20,111 nucleotides of DNA from an uncultured Marinilabiliaceae bacterium (lineage in GTDB: Bacteria > Bacteroidota > Bacteroidia > Bacteroidales > Marinilabiliaceae). The position numbers and the translations under genes were made by a program. Shown in pieces: positions 12,164-20,111 of the stretch. The notes under the pieces are model-generated. The model worked only from the letters and a program-made list of their open reading frames with translations. It ran no database searches and was not told the origin of the DNA. The DNA lies in assembly GCA_905235955.1 (NCBI GenBank), contig CAJONN010000033.1, positions 1-20,111 of the forward strand, written 5' to 3'. The first letter of the stretch is position 1; each line of letters begins with the position of its first letter.

Positions 12164-14743
12164 TTAGAACGACTGACCCATTACGAAGTGGAATTGTGAA
12201 CCGCCTGCATTGTTGTAGCCCGATACTTTGTCGAAGCCATAGCCCCAGTCGATGCCGAGCATACCAAATATTGGCAAGAAGATGCGCAAGCCTACACCTG
12301 CCGAACGTTTAAGGTCAAATGGTGTATAGTCTTGGAATTCGCTCCAGCAGTTGCCGGCTTCAGCAAATGCCAATGCAAATACTGTGGCTTGTGGTTGCAA
12401 CGATATTGGGTAGCGCATTTCAAGGGTGTATTTGTTGTAGATGTTGCCATCGTATGAATATGAGTTTTTGACGAGCGAACGTGGTGTGAGCGATGAGTTT
12501 TCGTAGCCACGCAAGCCTATTGTCTCTTCACCGTAGGTGCTATAGCCTGACATGCCGTCGCCACCCATTACATATTTTTCAAATGGCGACTTGCGATAGC
12601 GGTTGTAGTAGCCCAAGAAACCCATTTCAAACTTACCCATCAAGATGAGTTTGTGGGCATTGTCGAGTGGCTTGAACACTTGTCCTTTGAGCGACCACTT
12701 GTGATATTCTATGACTTTGTAGAGGCGTTGATCGTCGTCTTCACCCTTCCAGTTGTGATGGTCAAAGGCTGAATATGGGGGTGTGAAGGTTACGCCAATT
12801 GAGAAGTTTGAGCCCGAACGTGTGTATATTGGGTTGTCGAGCGAGTTGCGGGTCAATACTACTTTGAAGTTGAGGTTGTGCGACTCGCCGTTTTGCATCA
12901 AGAAGTATTGCCAGTTGCGTAGGCGATAGAGTTGATATGCTACTTCGGTGTAGAGTACAAACCAGTCGTCAGGCCAAGTGAGGCGTTTGCCAAAGCCTAC
13001 CGATACGCCAGATACTTTGCGATATTGGTGTAGTTCGCTACGTGTTGGTATGGAGGCATCAGAATAGCCTGAGTAGTATCCGTTGTAGAAGTTGTTATAG
13101 TAGTTTCTACTAACGCCAGTTTGTGATGAGTAGAAGCCTGATATGGTGAGTGAATTTGGTCTTTTGCCACCAAGCCATGGCTCGGTGAATGAGGCACTAA
13201 ACGATTTGAAGTATTTGCCGTTGGCTTGTGCTTTTATTGAGAATCGTTGTCCGTCGCCAGTTGGCAGTGGCGAGTATGCCTCTTTGTTGAAGATGTTGCG
13301 GAGCGAGAAGTTGTTGAACGAAAGACCTACTGAGCCTACAAACATGCCGGCTCCCCAACCGCCCGATACTTCTATCTGGTCGTTCGATTTCTCTTCGAGG
13401 TTGTATACTATATCTACGGTGCCGTTGTCATAGTCGGGTTGTGGCACTGGGTTTATTGTTTCAGGGTTGAAGTGTCCGAGCTGAGCAAGTTCGCGCACCG
13501 TACGTATGAGTTCTGACTTGCTAAAGAGTTGTCCGGGTTTGGTGCGTATTTCGCGGCGTACTACGTGCTCGTTGGTTTTGTCGTTGCCTACTATTATTAC
13601 TTCGTTGATGGTGGCTTGTGTGCCTTCAACTATGCGCATTTCAATGTCGATGGTGTCGCCATATACATTGGTTTCAATAGGCGTGATGTTTGAGAAGAGG
13701 TAGCCGTGGTCCATATATAGGTTGTGCACTGCATCGTCATCTTGGAAGAGGCGTTTGTCCATTTTCTTGCTGTTGTATACATCGCCTTTGTTCATACCAA
13801 GTATGCGTTGTAGGTCAGACGATGAATATATGGTGTTGCCTACCCATGATATGTTGCCCAAGTAATATTTGTGTCCCTCTTCAATGTCGATGGTTATTCT
13901 TACTTTGTTGTCGTCGGTTGGTTCAACAACATCGCGCACAATTTTTGCATCTCTATAACCTGCTTCGTTGTATTTTTCAATGAGGGCTTTTTTGTCGTTT
14001 TCGTAGTTTTCTGTTATAAATTTCTTGGTGCGGAAGAAGTTGTAGAGTTTCTTGGCATTGGTCTTCTTCATTGTGCGGTTGAGTTTGCGATAGCTGAAGA
14101 CGTGGTTGCCGTTGAATGTGAGCGATTTAACTTTTACTTTGTCTTTTTTGTCAATGTCAATGTCGAGCACTACATGGTGTTCTTCGGCAGGGTCGTTGCG
14201 TTGTGTTATTTTTACGTCAACGTTGTAATAGCCTTTGCCTACAAAGTAGTCTTTTACATATTTTTCAGCACGAGCTATGAGGAATGGTGTTACCTGAGTG
14301 CCTTTCATTATGGCTACTTTGGGCTCTACTTCTTTTATCTCGCCATGTTTGATACCGTGGAAGTTGATTTCTGATAGGCGTGGACGCTCTTTGAGGGCTA
14401 TTTCGAGCCAAACTTGGTTGTTTTCTATTTTGGTCTGATATATCTTTACGTCAGAGAACAGACCGTGATTCCAATAGCGTTTGAGTGCTTGGGTTATTGC
14501 ATCGCCCGGTATGGCTACTTCTTGTCCTACTTTGAGGCCTGAGAGGTTGAGCAAGACTTTTTGGTCCATATTGTCGATGCCAGTTACAACTATGTCGGCA
14601 ATGGTATATTTTCTGGCTATGCCTGAATATGACACTTTGGTCTCGTTGGTTTGGAGGTTGAGTGTGTCTGGGGTTGCTTCTTGTGCTTCAACAGCTTGGC
14701 TGATAAAGGCTGTGGCCAATGTTATATATAAATATTTTAACAT
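12164..14743 (-). CDS. bamA: Outer-membrane protein assembly factor BamA
   Basis: BamA folds and inserts beta-barrel proteins into the outer membrane. The 859-residue product has a signal peptide (1-20), five POTRA-like repeats (about 45-450, for example ADIVVTGIDNMDQKVLLNLS and VKSLTFNGNHVFS) and a C-terminal 16-strand barrel (about 455-859). The loop-6 motif that family members carry as VRGY appears as LRGYENS at 744-750. The last residue is Phe (MGQSF), as expected of a beta-signal. Length is normal for Bacteroidota. It lies between uppS (24 bp upstream) and the three skp genes, the arrangement expected for an envelope-assembly operon. Confidence 0.96.
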   Translation of the reverse strand: MLKYLYITLATAFISQAVEAQEATPDTLNLQTNETKVSYSGIARKYTIADIVVTGIDNMDQKVLLNLSGLKVGQEVAIPGDAITQALKRYWNHGLFSDVKIYQTKIENNQVWLEIALKERPRLSEINFHGIKHGEIKEVEPKVAIMKGTQVTPFLIARAEKYVKDYFVGKGYYNVDVKITQRNDPAEEHHVVLDIDIDKKDKVKVKSLTFNGNHVFSYRKLNRTMKKTNAKKLYNFFRTKKFITENYENDKKALIEKYNEAGYRDAKIVRDVVEPTDDNKVRITIDIEEGHKYYLGNISWVGNTIYSSSDLQRILGMNKGDVYNSKKMDKRLFQDDDAVHNLYMDHGYLFSNITPIETNVYGDTIDIEMRIVEGTQATINEVIIVGNDKTNEHVVRREIRTKPGQLFSKSELIRTVRELAQLGHFNPETINPVPQPDYDNGTVDIVYNLEEKSNDQIEVSGGWGAGMFVGSVGLSFNNFSLRNIFNKEAYSPLPTGDGQRFSIKAQANGKYFKSFSASFTEPWLGGKRPNSLTISGFYSSQTGVSRNYYNNFYNGYYSGYSDASIPTRSELHQYRKVSGVSVGFGKRLTWPDDWFVLYTEVAYQLYRLRNWQYFLMQNGESHNLNFKVVLTRNSLDNPIYTRSGSNFSIGVTFTPPYSAFDHHNWKGEDDDQRLYKVIEYHKWSLKGQVFKPLDNAHKLILMGKFEMGFLGYYNRYRKSPFEKYVMGGDGMSGYSTYGEETIGLRGYENSSLTPRSLVKNSYSYDGNIYNKYTLEMRYPISLQPQATVFALAFAEAGNCWSEFQDYTPFDLKRSAGVGLRIFLPIFGMLGIDWGYGFDKVSGYNNAGGSQFHFVMGQSF

Positions 14744-14767
14744 CTCTGTTTTGGTATATTCTGATTT

Positions 14768-15508
14768 TTATTGCACCTGTTCGCTTGTTTTGCCAAACCG
14801 ACGTTCGCGTTGCTGATAGTCGACTATAGCTTTGTAGAATTCTTCTTTGTTGAAATCTGGCCACAAGGTGTCTGTGAAATAGAGTTCGGAGTATGCTATT
14901 TGCCAAAGCAGGTAGTTGCTTATGCGATATTCACCACTGGTGCGTATCAGTAGCTCAGGGTCAGGCATAAAGGCTGTGGCTAAGTGGCTGGCTACTGTGT
15001 CGCTTGTGATGGTGTTGGGGTCTATTTTGCCATCTTTTACCTCTTGGGCTATGTTGCGCACGGCTTCTGTTATTTCCCAACGTGAGCTATAGCTTAGTGC
15101 CAATACAAGTGTTAGACCGGTGTTGCCTGCAGTGAGTTGCTCGCATTCGTCAAATTTCTCTTTTATTGCTTTGGGTAGTGCGTTGTTGCCTATTATTTTG
15201 AGTCTGACGTTGTTGGCATGTAGTTTTTTTGCTTGATCTGCAAGTGTAGATACAAGTAGCTTCATCAGTCCTTCAACTTCGAGCTTAGGGCGGTTCCAGT
15301 TTTCGACCGAAAAGGTGTATAGTGTCAGATATTTTATGCCCAATTCTCCAGCGGCTTCAGTTATTTCTTGCACTGATTTGATGCCGTTTTGGTGTCCAAA
15401 GAGGCGTATGTTGCCATGTTGTTTAGCCCACCTGCCGTTGCCGTCCATTATTACGGCTACGTGCTGCGGTAGCTTCTCTTTCACTATTTGGTCTTTGTAT
15501 GATGACAT
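14768..15508 (-). CDS. uppS: Isoprenyl transferase (undecaprenyl diphosphate synthase)
   Basis: UppS condenses isopentenyl diphosphate onto farnesyl diphosphate to make the C55 lipid carrier for peptidoglycan and surface glycans; it acts at the inner face of the cytoplasmic membrane. The 246-residue product has the cis-prenyltransferase motif [12 protein letters not shown] (D22), the segment [13 protein letters not shown], and the C-terminal motif [18 protein letters not shown] followed by YSELYF. The ATG at 15508 is preferred; the frame runs on to a TTG at 15529, but the seven extra residues (GSTHKL region) are not conserved-looking. It is 24 bp upstream of bamA and 45 bp downstream of the PorG-like gene. 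Confidence 0.96.
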   Translation of the reverse strand: MSSYKDQIVKEKLPQHVAVIMDGNGRWAKQHGNIRLFGHQNGIKSVQEITEAAGELGIKYLTLYTFSVENWNRPKLEVEGLMKLLVSTLADQAKKLHANNVRLKIIGNNALPKAIKEKFDECEQLTAGNTGLTLVLALSYSSRWEITEAVRNIAQEVKDGKIDPNTITSDTVASHLATAFMPDPELLIRTSGEYRISNYLLWQIAYSELYFTDTLWPDFNKEEFYKAIVDYQQRERRFGKTSEQVQ

Positions 15509-15553
15509 TAGTTTGTGGGTTGAGCCCAAGTGGCTTTTTATCTGTTTATTTTC

Positions 15554-16321
15554 TTATTTGTTAAAACTACGTGTTCCATCGTTGCACTCAAGTTTGCGTG
15601 GCCACATGCTAAGTGTAACGGTGAAGCCTACAAGCGAGTACCAATCGTTGTTGTGAGTGAGCACTTTTTCGTCAAAGCGGTAGGGGTCTGACGGGTCAAT
15701 GCCATCGTCTACTTTGTCAACAAGGTCAAGGTCGTCGGTGAATGTTTTGCGCATTGTCCACTCAAATCCGAGCCTAAGCCAATGGTTGACTTTGAACTTC
15801 ACTCCCATTCCAAACGGCAAAGATAATACAATTCTTTGTTTTCCATCACTATCATCTTTGTAGCTCTCATATCCGGTTGCTGCCAAACCTAATGTTAGGT
15901 ATGGTGTGAAGCGCGATTGCTCTTTGAAAAACATGTGGTCGTAACTTCTGAAATTAAATTCGCCAGTTATGCCCACATCAGCTATTATGCGGTCAAAGTC
16001 GTAGTCGCCATTGCCTACATATATGTCGCCTTGCTTAGGGTAGCTGCCTGATAGGCCTGCGCCTATTGCGTTGAGCTTTGCGGCTAAGCGGTCAGTAAAG
16101 GCATAGCGCACAATTATGCCTGCTGCCGGACGTGTGTTGAGAAAATGCTGACTGGGGTTGAGGTCGCCCATATAATAAGCACCGCCCAAAAACAAACCGA
16201 GTTCGAGTTTGTCTTGTGCTTGTGCCGCCAGAGAGCATATCAGAGCTACGCCAACAATAGCTATGTGCTTTGTAGTGTGTAAAATAACTGATATATTTCG
16301 TCTTATGAGCATTTTATTCAA
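15554..16321 (-). CDS. PorG/DUF6089-family outer-membrane beta-barrel protein
   Basis: The 255-residue product has a long N-terminal signal peptide (about 1-36, ending SLAAQAQ) and then an eight-strand-like barrel. Segments such as LFLGGAYYMGDLNPSQHF, YLTLGLAATGYESY and LPFGMGVKFKVNHWLRLGFEW fit the DUF6089 family. In Porphyromonas, PorG of this family belongs to the Type IX secretion machinery. Homologues also occur next to uppS and bamA in species that lack that system, so the presence of this gene does not prove it. It lies 36 bp after nadK in the same operon. The start at 16321 was kept, although an ATG three codons later (MLIRRN) is equally possible. Confidence 0.8.
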   Translation of the reverse strand: MNKMLIRRNISVILHTTKHIAIVGVALICSLAAQAQDKLELGLFLGGAYYMGDLNPSQHFLNTRPAAGIIVRYAFTDRLAAKLNAIGAGLSGSYPKQGDIYVGNGDYDFDRIIADVGITGEFNFRSYDHMFFKEQSRFTPYLTLGLAATGYESYKDDSDGKQRIVLSLPFGMGVKFKVNHWLRLGFEWTMRKTFTDDLDLVDKVDDGIDPSDPYRFDEKVLTHNNDWYSLVGFTVTLSMWPRKLECNDGTRSFNK

Positions 16322-16357
16322 GTAAAGTCAATTTTTTTCCAACAAACGGATTTCTTT

Positions 16358-17245
16358 TTAATGGTTTCGCATATCGGCACCCCACATGAGTTTTTCGCGT
16401 AGCGAGGCAAAAAACGAATGGCTCTGTAGTTGCACTACTTTGACGCTAAATGGTGCTTTGGCTATTCGTAGTCGGCAGCCGTTGTCCATCACGTGGTTGC
16501 GCCCATCGAGCGAGGCAAGTATGTTCGGTCCTCGTCCTTCGATGCGTAGCTGTACTACACTGCCACTGGGCACTATGAGTGGGCGCACGTTGAGGTTGTG
16601 AGGCGCTACGGGTGTGATGATGAGGTTGGGTGTCGATGGACAAACTATTGGTCCGCCTACGCTGAGCGAATAGGCTGTAGAACCTGCTGCTGTGGCTATT
16701 ATTAGCCCATCGGCCCAATATGTTGTGAGGTATTCGCCATCAATGTAGGCATGTATGGTTAGCATCGAAGCGTTGTCGCATTTGCTCACTGCAAATTCAT
16801 TGAGTGCAAAGTCTATTGGTGTGCGCTCATCGTTGGCATATAGTGAGATTACGTCGAGCGAACCAAGTCTATAGTTGCCTGCAAGTACGCTGTCAATAGC
16901 CTCTGGTACGTTTTGCTCTGCCACATCGCTCAAGAAGCCCAATCGACCGTTGTTGATGCCCAGCACTGGTACGTCAGAACCCATCATGAGGCGCGCTGCT
17001 TCAAGAAATGTGCCGTCGCCACCTATGCTAAATACTGCTAAGGCTTCTACTTTTGATGGCTCAGTGTCAAGCTTCTCCAAAATGTCGGCATGCGCAATGC
17101 TGAGCTGATGTAGCTGCTCAAATAGTTGTGTTGGCACCACAACGCGGCAACCACGCATGCGCAGGTGTTGCAACATGGTGTTGTAGAGTTGTGCATTTCG
17201 GTTGTCGGCCGACCTGCTATATAGTATTACCGCATTGTCTGTCAT
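16358..17245 (-). CDS. nadK: NAD kinase
   Basis: NadK phosphorylates NAD+ to NADP+ with ATP or polyphosphate in the cytoplasm. The 295-residue product has the GGDGT motif at 75-79 (with D77 as catalytic acid), the NE pair at 150-151 in ALNEFAVSK, and the glycine-rich stretch DGLIIATAAGSTAYSLSVGG at about 180-199. Length is usual. It lies 19 bp after mpl and 36 bp before the PorG-like gene, in the envelope operon. The start at 17245 gives VILYSRSADN, the expected first beta-strand. Confidence 0.96.
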   Translation of the reverse strand: MTDNAVILYSRSADNRNAQLYNTMLQHLRMRGCRVVVPTQLFEQLHQLSIAHADILEKLDTEPSKVEALAVFSIGGDGTFLEAARLMMGSDVPVLGINNGRLGFLSDVAEQNVPEAIDSVLAGNYRLGSLDVISLYANDERTPIDFALNEFAVSKCDNASMLTIHAYIDGEYLTTYWADGLIIATAAGSTAYSLSVGGPIVCPSTPNLIITPVAPHNLNVRPLIVPSGSVVQLRIEGRGPNILASLDGRNHVMDNGCRLRIAKAPFSVKVVQLQSHSFFASLREKLMWGADMRNH

Positions 17246-17264
17246 TGACTTGGGGCTGATTGGG

Positions 17265-18623
17265 TTAATGTATTAGTTCGGTTGCCAATGCTTTGATGTC
17301 TACGCCATCGAAGTTGCCCGATGTCATGATGAGCAATACAGCATTGCTTAGGTCGGTTTGGCTTAGGTGGCTGACAAGTTGTGCCGATGCTGTGAAGACT
17401 TGCAAATTGGGGTGTGCAAAGGCTGCAGCTACTTCGGTAGGTTCTATGGGTTGCAAACGCTTGTGAGCTATCACTTCAGGGTTGAAGTATACAATAGCAT
17501 CGTCGGCAACGTCCATAGTATGAGCATATTGTGGCAAAAATTCCTTTGTGAGGCTACTAAATGTATGTAGCTCCATGCACGCCACTAAGCGTTTGTTTGG
17601 GTAGCGTTCGCGCACGGCAAGTGTTGTGGCTTTGAGCTTTGAAGGTGAATGAGCAAAATCAAGATAAGCTATGCTGTTGACACCTTTTTGCAATGTTTGC
17701 AAACGTTTTGCTGCACCACCAAACGACTGTATGGCTGTCAAGAATTCATCGGCCGTTATGCCTATTTGCAAGCAAGCAAGCATAGCTGCATTCATATCTT
17801 GCATGTTGTGCTTGCCAAACAAGCTAACTTTATACTCTTTGCCCTCATATTCTACAATAGTTTGTTCGTCAATGGTGCTGAAGTTCAGACCTTTATAAGG
17901 TAGGGCTTCAACGTCGGGGCGCAACTGCTTGGCTATTTTTTGTAGCTCTTCATCGCCTTCAAAATATATAAACTTGCCGTTGGGCATTATGGTAGAGGCA
18001 AATTTGCTAAATGTGCCAACGTAGCTCTCCCATGTGGGGAAAACATTGATATGGTCCCAAGCTATGCCTGTGATGATGGCTACATCGGGCTTGTAACGCA
18101 AAAATTTTGATGTAGGGTCGAGGGTCGATGAGAGATATTCGTCGCCCTCAAAAACGGCTATTGGCGCATCGGTTGATAAGCCAACCATAGTGCTAAATCC
18201 TTCAATTTGTGCACCTACCATATAGTCAAATTTGCGTCCTAAGGTGCGCAATACGTGCATTATCATTGATGTTGTAGTGGTTTTGCCGTGGCTGCCACCA
18301 ACAACTATGCGTTTTTTGTCTTTGGTTTGTTCGTAGAGATATTCTGGAAAACTATACACCTTGATGCCAAGCTCTCGAGCACGCTGAAGTTCCGGATTGT
18401 CATTAGTAGCGTGCATACCTAAAATAACAGCATCGAGGTCGGGTGTGATGCGTTCAGGGTGCCAGCCAACCTCAGTAGGCAAAAGTCCGCACGCAGCCAA
18501 TCGCGACTTCGATGGCTCAAAAAACTCATCGTCAGAACCTGACACTATAGCACCTTTATGATGTAGAGCCAAGGCTAAATTGTGCATTACGCTACCGCCA
18601 ATGGCTATGAAATGTACACGCAT
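17265..18623 (-). CDS. mpl: UDP-N-acetylmuramate:murein tripeptide ligase (Mpl)
   Basis: Mpl attaches recycled L-Ala-D-Glu-diaminopimelate to UDP-MurNAc, returning cell-wall turnover products to peptidoglycan synthesis in the cytoplasm. The 452-residue protein is a Mur ligase. It starts MRVHFIAIGGSVMHNLALAL (the Mpl form of the N-terminal domain), has the P-loop GSHGKTTTTS (110-119), and the central-domain motif FEGDEY. Near the end, SGNFDGVD closes the C-terminal domain. The frame is open for 24 codons more (to 18695), but the ATG at 18623 begins exactly at the conserved domain and suits the promoter at 18650-18657. MurC was considered; Mpl fits better by the start motif and because no other division genes are nearby. 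Confidence 0.92.
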   Translation of the reverse strand: MRVHFIAIGGSVMHNLALALHHKGAIVSGSDDEFFEPSKSRLAACGLLPTEVGWHPERITPDLDAVILGMHATNDNPELQRARELGIKVYSFPEYLYEQTKDKKRIVVGGSHGKTTTTSMIMHVLRTLGRKFDYMVGAQIEGFSTMVGLSTDAPIAVFEGDEYLSSTLDPTSKFLRYKPDVAIITGIAWDHINVFPTWESYVGTFSKFASTIMPNGKFIYFEGDEELQKIAKQLRPDVEALPYKGLNFSTIDEQTIVEYEGKEYKVSLFGKHNMQDMNAAMLACLQIGITADEFLTAIQSFGGAAKRLQTLQKGVNSIAYLDFAHSPSKLKATTLAVRERYPNKRLVACMELHTFSSLTKEFLPQYAHTMDVADDAIVYFNPEVIAHKRLQPIEPTEVAAAFAHPNLQVFTASAQLVSHLSQTDLSNAVLLIMTSGNFDGVDIKALATELIH

Positions 18624-18649
18624 ATTTTTGAGAAATTGCTTTTGGAGCA

Positions 18650-18657
18650 CAAAGATA
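18650..18657 (-). promoter_or_regulatory. -7 element of the mpl operon promoter
   Basis: TATCTTTG on the minus strand, a perfect TAnnTTTG match, 26 bp upstream of the mpl start codon. The -33 region is T-rich, without an exact TTTG. It could drive the whole mpl-nadK-porG-uppS-bamA-skp block. Confidence 0.65.
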
Positions 18658-18690
18658 GATAATTTAAGGTGACTTCTAAAAAAAATAGGT

Positions 18691-18740
18691 CGCAAGTTTC
18701 GTAAGTAGGAATCTCTACAGAAAATAAGCCTGAAAGGGGC
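18691..18740 (-). repeat. Dispersed intergenic repeat, copy D
   Basis: On the minus strand: GCCCCTTTCAGGCTTATTTT, then CTGTAGAGATT, then core CCTACTTACGAAACTTGCG. The left half is near-identical to copy B and the core differs at two or three bases. It is oriented towards mpl and ends about 33 bp before the -7 element. Confidence 0.7.
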
Positions 18741-18864
18741 AATAGACTATAGGCAGTGGGGTGGGGCAATGCAAAACCACTGCGCACATATCAATCAACA
18801 AATCTTGTTATAGCTGCGTGTTAAGCCTTTCGCCACTTCAGAAACTGTTTTTATTTGCGAAGCT

Positions 18865-18908
18865 AAAAAAACAAACTTGGCAATATCTTTTTTTTAGATA
18901 CTGCCAAG
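18865..18908 (-). terminator. Intrinsic terminator of efp
   Basis: On the minus strand CTTGGCAGTATC (18908-18897) pairs with GATATTGCCAAG (18887-18876) over 12 bp including one G-U pair; a TTTGTTTTTTT tract follows (18875-18865). On the plus strand the same position would be an A-C mismatch, which supports minus-strand use. It lies 34 bp after the efp stop. Confidence 0.8.
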
Positions 18909-18941
18909 CCTAAATCTGTATAGTTTATGTTGTAGAGCTAT

Positions 18942-19508
18942 TTATTTGATGCGCTCAACATAAGATTTGTCGCGAGTGTCAACTTTGATTTTGTCGCCCT
19001 GATTTACGAAGAGAGGCACCATGATGGTAGCGCCAGTTTCGATGGTTGCAGGCTTGAGTGAGTTGGTTGATGAAGTATCGCCACGAACGCCGGGCTCGGT
19101 GTATGTGATTTCGTAAATCATGAATGGTGGAAGATCTACGGTCAATACTGTTTCAGTTTCGGCATGAACTACTACTTCTACGTTTTCACCCTCTTTGAGC
19201 AATTCGGGGTTGGTGAGGAGTTTCTCATCAATAACTATTTGCTCAAAAGTTTCGTTATTCATGAATGTGTAGCCCATATCATCTTTGTAGAGGTACTGAT
19301 ATGGACGACGCTCAACGCGTGCTTCGTTTACTTTTACGCCAGCGTTGAAAGTATTGTCTATGACTTTGCCTGTCTGTACGTTCTTGAGCTTTGTTCTGAC
19401 GAAAGCTGGGCCTTTGCCGGGTTTTACATGTAGAAACTCTACAATGAAGTAGAGCTGGCCATTGTGCTCTATGCACATACCATTTCTAAAATCTGCAGTA
19501 GATGCCAT
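18942..19508 (-). CDS. efp: Translation elongation factor P
   Basis: EF-P binds ribosomes stalled on polyproline and promotes peptide-bond formation. The 188-residue protein has the three-domain family layout, with the modifiable loop [13 protein letters not shown] in domain I; the tip lysine is K32. Domain III carries [17 protein letters not shown] and the ending is [12 protein letters not shown]. The length is standard. The tip residue is a lysine, and no gene for a lysine-modifying enzyme is in the window. It is a single-gene unit, with its own promoter at 19549-19581 and terminator at 18865-18908. Confidence 0.97.
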   Translation of the reverse strand: MASTADFRNGMCIEHNGQLYFIVEFLHVKPGKGPAFVRTKLKNVQTGKVIDNTFNAGVKVNEARVERRPYQYLYKDDMGYTFMNNETFEQIVIDEKLLTNPELLKEGENVEVVVHAETETVLTVDLPPFMIYEITYTEPGVRGDTSSTNSLKPATIETGATIMVPLFVNQGDKIKVDTRDKSYVERIK

Positions 19509-19548
19509 ATATCTAAGCCTAAAAATGTTTGTTATAAAAAATTCTGGG

Positions 19549-19581
19549 CAAAGATATTAAAAACTATTGAACATTATCAAT
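19549..19581 (-). promoter_or_regulatory. Promoter of efp
   Basis: On the minus strand ATTG (19581-19578), a 21-bp spacer, then TATCTTTG (19556-19549). This fits the Bacteroidota TTTG-N19-21-TAnnTTTG pattern with one mismatch. The -7 element is 40 bp upstream of the efp start. Confidence 0.75.
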
Positions 19582-19590
19582 TTGAGAATT

Positions 19591-19638
19591 GAAAAAAAAG
19601 AGAGGCGCGTCAAAACTCTTTTTTTTGACACGCCTCTC
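19591..19638 (-). terminator. Strong intrinsic terminator of the SusD-family gene
   Basis: GAGAGGCGCGTCAAAA (19600-19615) pairs with TTTTGACACGCCTCTC (19623-19638) with one mismatch over 16 bp and a 7-base loop. On the minus strand an eight-T run follows (19599-19592). It lies 20 bp after the stop of the SusD-family gene and just upstream of the efp promoter. Confidence 0.88.
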
Positions 19639-19658
19639 TATATTAATTTATTGAAAGA

Positions 19659-20111
19659 TTACTTCCAGCCCGGGTTCTGCGTAAGTGCAGGATTGTGCTG
19701 AATTTCATCTTGTGGAATTGGCCAAAGAAGTAGCCAGTCTGGTATATCTCCTACTTTCTCTTTACCAACTGGACGGTTCTGGATTTTTGCACCTGCAAGT
19801 GGTACCCAATTGAGTTTGCCAGAATTTTCACCAGCTGCTTCTGGGTAGAGGCGAGTACGACGTATATCATCCCAAATTTTGAACTCTACAGGGAACTCGT
19901 GTAGGCGTTCGGTCAAGATAGATTGAATGAGTTCATCGCCAGTGGCAGTCTCTTCGGGCAAGCCTGCACGTTTGCGCACTTGGTTGAGATAATCCAATGC
20001 CTTGGCTTCATTGCCAGTGCGAGCATATCCTTCAGCTGCAATAAGCAGAACTTCCGGATAGCGCATAATAGGGAGGTTGTTGTCTCCACCATGATCTTTT
20101 ATAGCAGCATC
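19659..20111 (-). CDS. SusD/RagB-family nutrient-binding outer-membrane lipoprotein, C-terminal part
   Basis: SusD-like lipoproteins sit on the cell surface and bind glycans or peptides for import by a partner SusC-type TonB-dependent channel. Only the last 150 residues are in the window; the frame is open to the right edge and enters as DAAIKDHGGDNNLP. The family signature IMRYPEVLLIAAEGYARTG is followed by ALDYLNQVRKRAGLP (the TPR-like helix pair), LTERLHEFPVEFKIWDDIRR, and the ending LLLWPIPQDEIQHNPALTQN. The lipobox and the SusC partner would be beyond the window, upstream of this gene. The ligand cannot be told from this part. Confidence 0.93.
   Translation of the reverse strand, partial: DAAIKDHGGDNNLPIMRYPEVLLIAAEGYARTGNEAKALDYLNQVRKRAGLPEETATGDELIQSILTERLHEFPVEFKIWDDIRRTRLYPEAAGENSGKLNWVPLAGAKIQNRPVGKEKVGDIPDWLLLWPIPQDEIQHNPALTQNPGWK

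Larger units (their letters stand above)
18624..18941. other. Intergenic region between efp and mpl
   Basis: It contains the mpl -7 element (18650-18657), repeat copy D (18691-18740), and the efp terminator (18876-18908). Between them an inverted repeat GCAGTGG (18753-18759) and CCACTGC (18777-18783) with a 17-base loop is present, without a following T-run. I see no ORF or RNA gene. Confidence 0.6.

Noticed and set aside
13871..14374. A 167-codon Phe/Val/Tyr-rich plus-strand frame inside bamA
   Set aside because: It lies opposite a well-supported POTRA-coding region; hydrophobic content comes from the complementary codon bias, not a membrane protein.
18753..18783. Inverted repeat GCAGTGG/CCACTGC between efp and mpl as a terminator or RNA element
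   Set aside because: The loop is 17 bases, no T-run follows on either strand, and a better efp terminator lies at 18865-18908.

Overview
The window looks like chromosomal DNA from a member of the Bacteroidota, most likely order Bacteroidales. The sequence-level reasons are five -7 elements of the Bacteroidota type (TAnnTTTG), a SusD/RagB-family lipoprotein, a DUF2027-Smr protein, a PorG/DUF6089-type barrel and tandem Skp/OmpH genes behind bamA. Every gene is bacterial housekeeping or envelope biogenesis. I see no phage, integrase, IS transposase, CRISPR, rRNA or tRNA.

Left part (1-5140). A minus-strand gene for a secreted, Asn/Tyr/Ser/Thr-rich protein of unknown function (186-1154) is bracketed by copies of a short dispersed repeat. 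Then come two plus-strand genes: a DUF2027-Smr protein (1513-2568) and a RecQ helicase (2755-4944). RecQ ends at a terminator, followed by another truncated repeat copy and an 11-unit heptanucleotide tandem array.

Central part (5133-18623). About 13.5 kb of closely packed minus-strand genes. Transcription runs from high to low coordinates: mpl (cell-wall recycling), nadK, porG-like barrel, uppS (undecaprenyl diphosphate synthase), bamA, three skp/ompH chaperone genes, and a small membrane protein. After a 143-bp gap with its own promoter and a hairpin come greA, a HIT hydrolase, an outer-membrane barrel, a helix-hairpin-helix protein split by a frameshift, a YrdC/TsaC protein and an acyl-CoA thioesterase with a frameshifted end. 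The first block joins lipid-carrier synthesis, peptidoglycan recycling and outer-membrane protein assembly: Skp chaperones deliver barrels to BamA, and UppS makes the carrier used for peptidoglycan and surface polysaccharides.

Right part (18624-20111). A 318-bp spacer with another repeat copy, then efp (elongation factor P) with its own promoter and terminator, then the C-terminal end of a SusD-family gene that runs off the window and has its own strong terminator.

The most notable unexplained structure is the dispersed intergenic repeat (core CTACTTGCGAAACTTGAGT), with at least five or six recognisable copies here. Three of the spots where it occurs lie just upstream of promoters and in the same orientation as the promoter. 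Two apparent frameshifts within 2 kb (thioesterase and helix-hairpin-helix gene) also need checking against reads. No clear new multi-gene system is visible; most of the window is conserved core genome.
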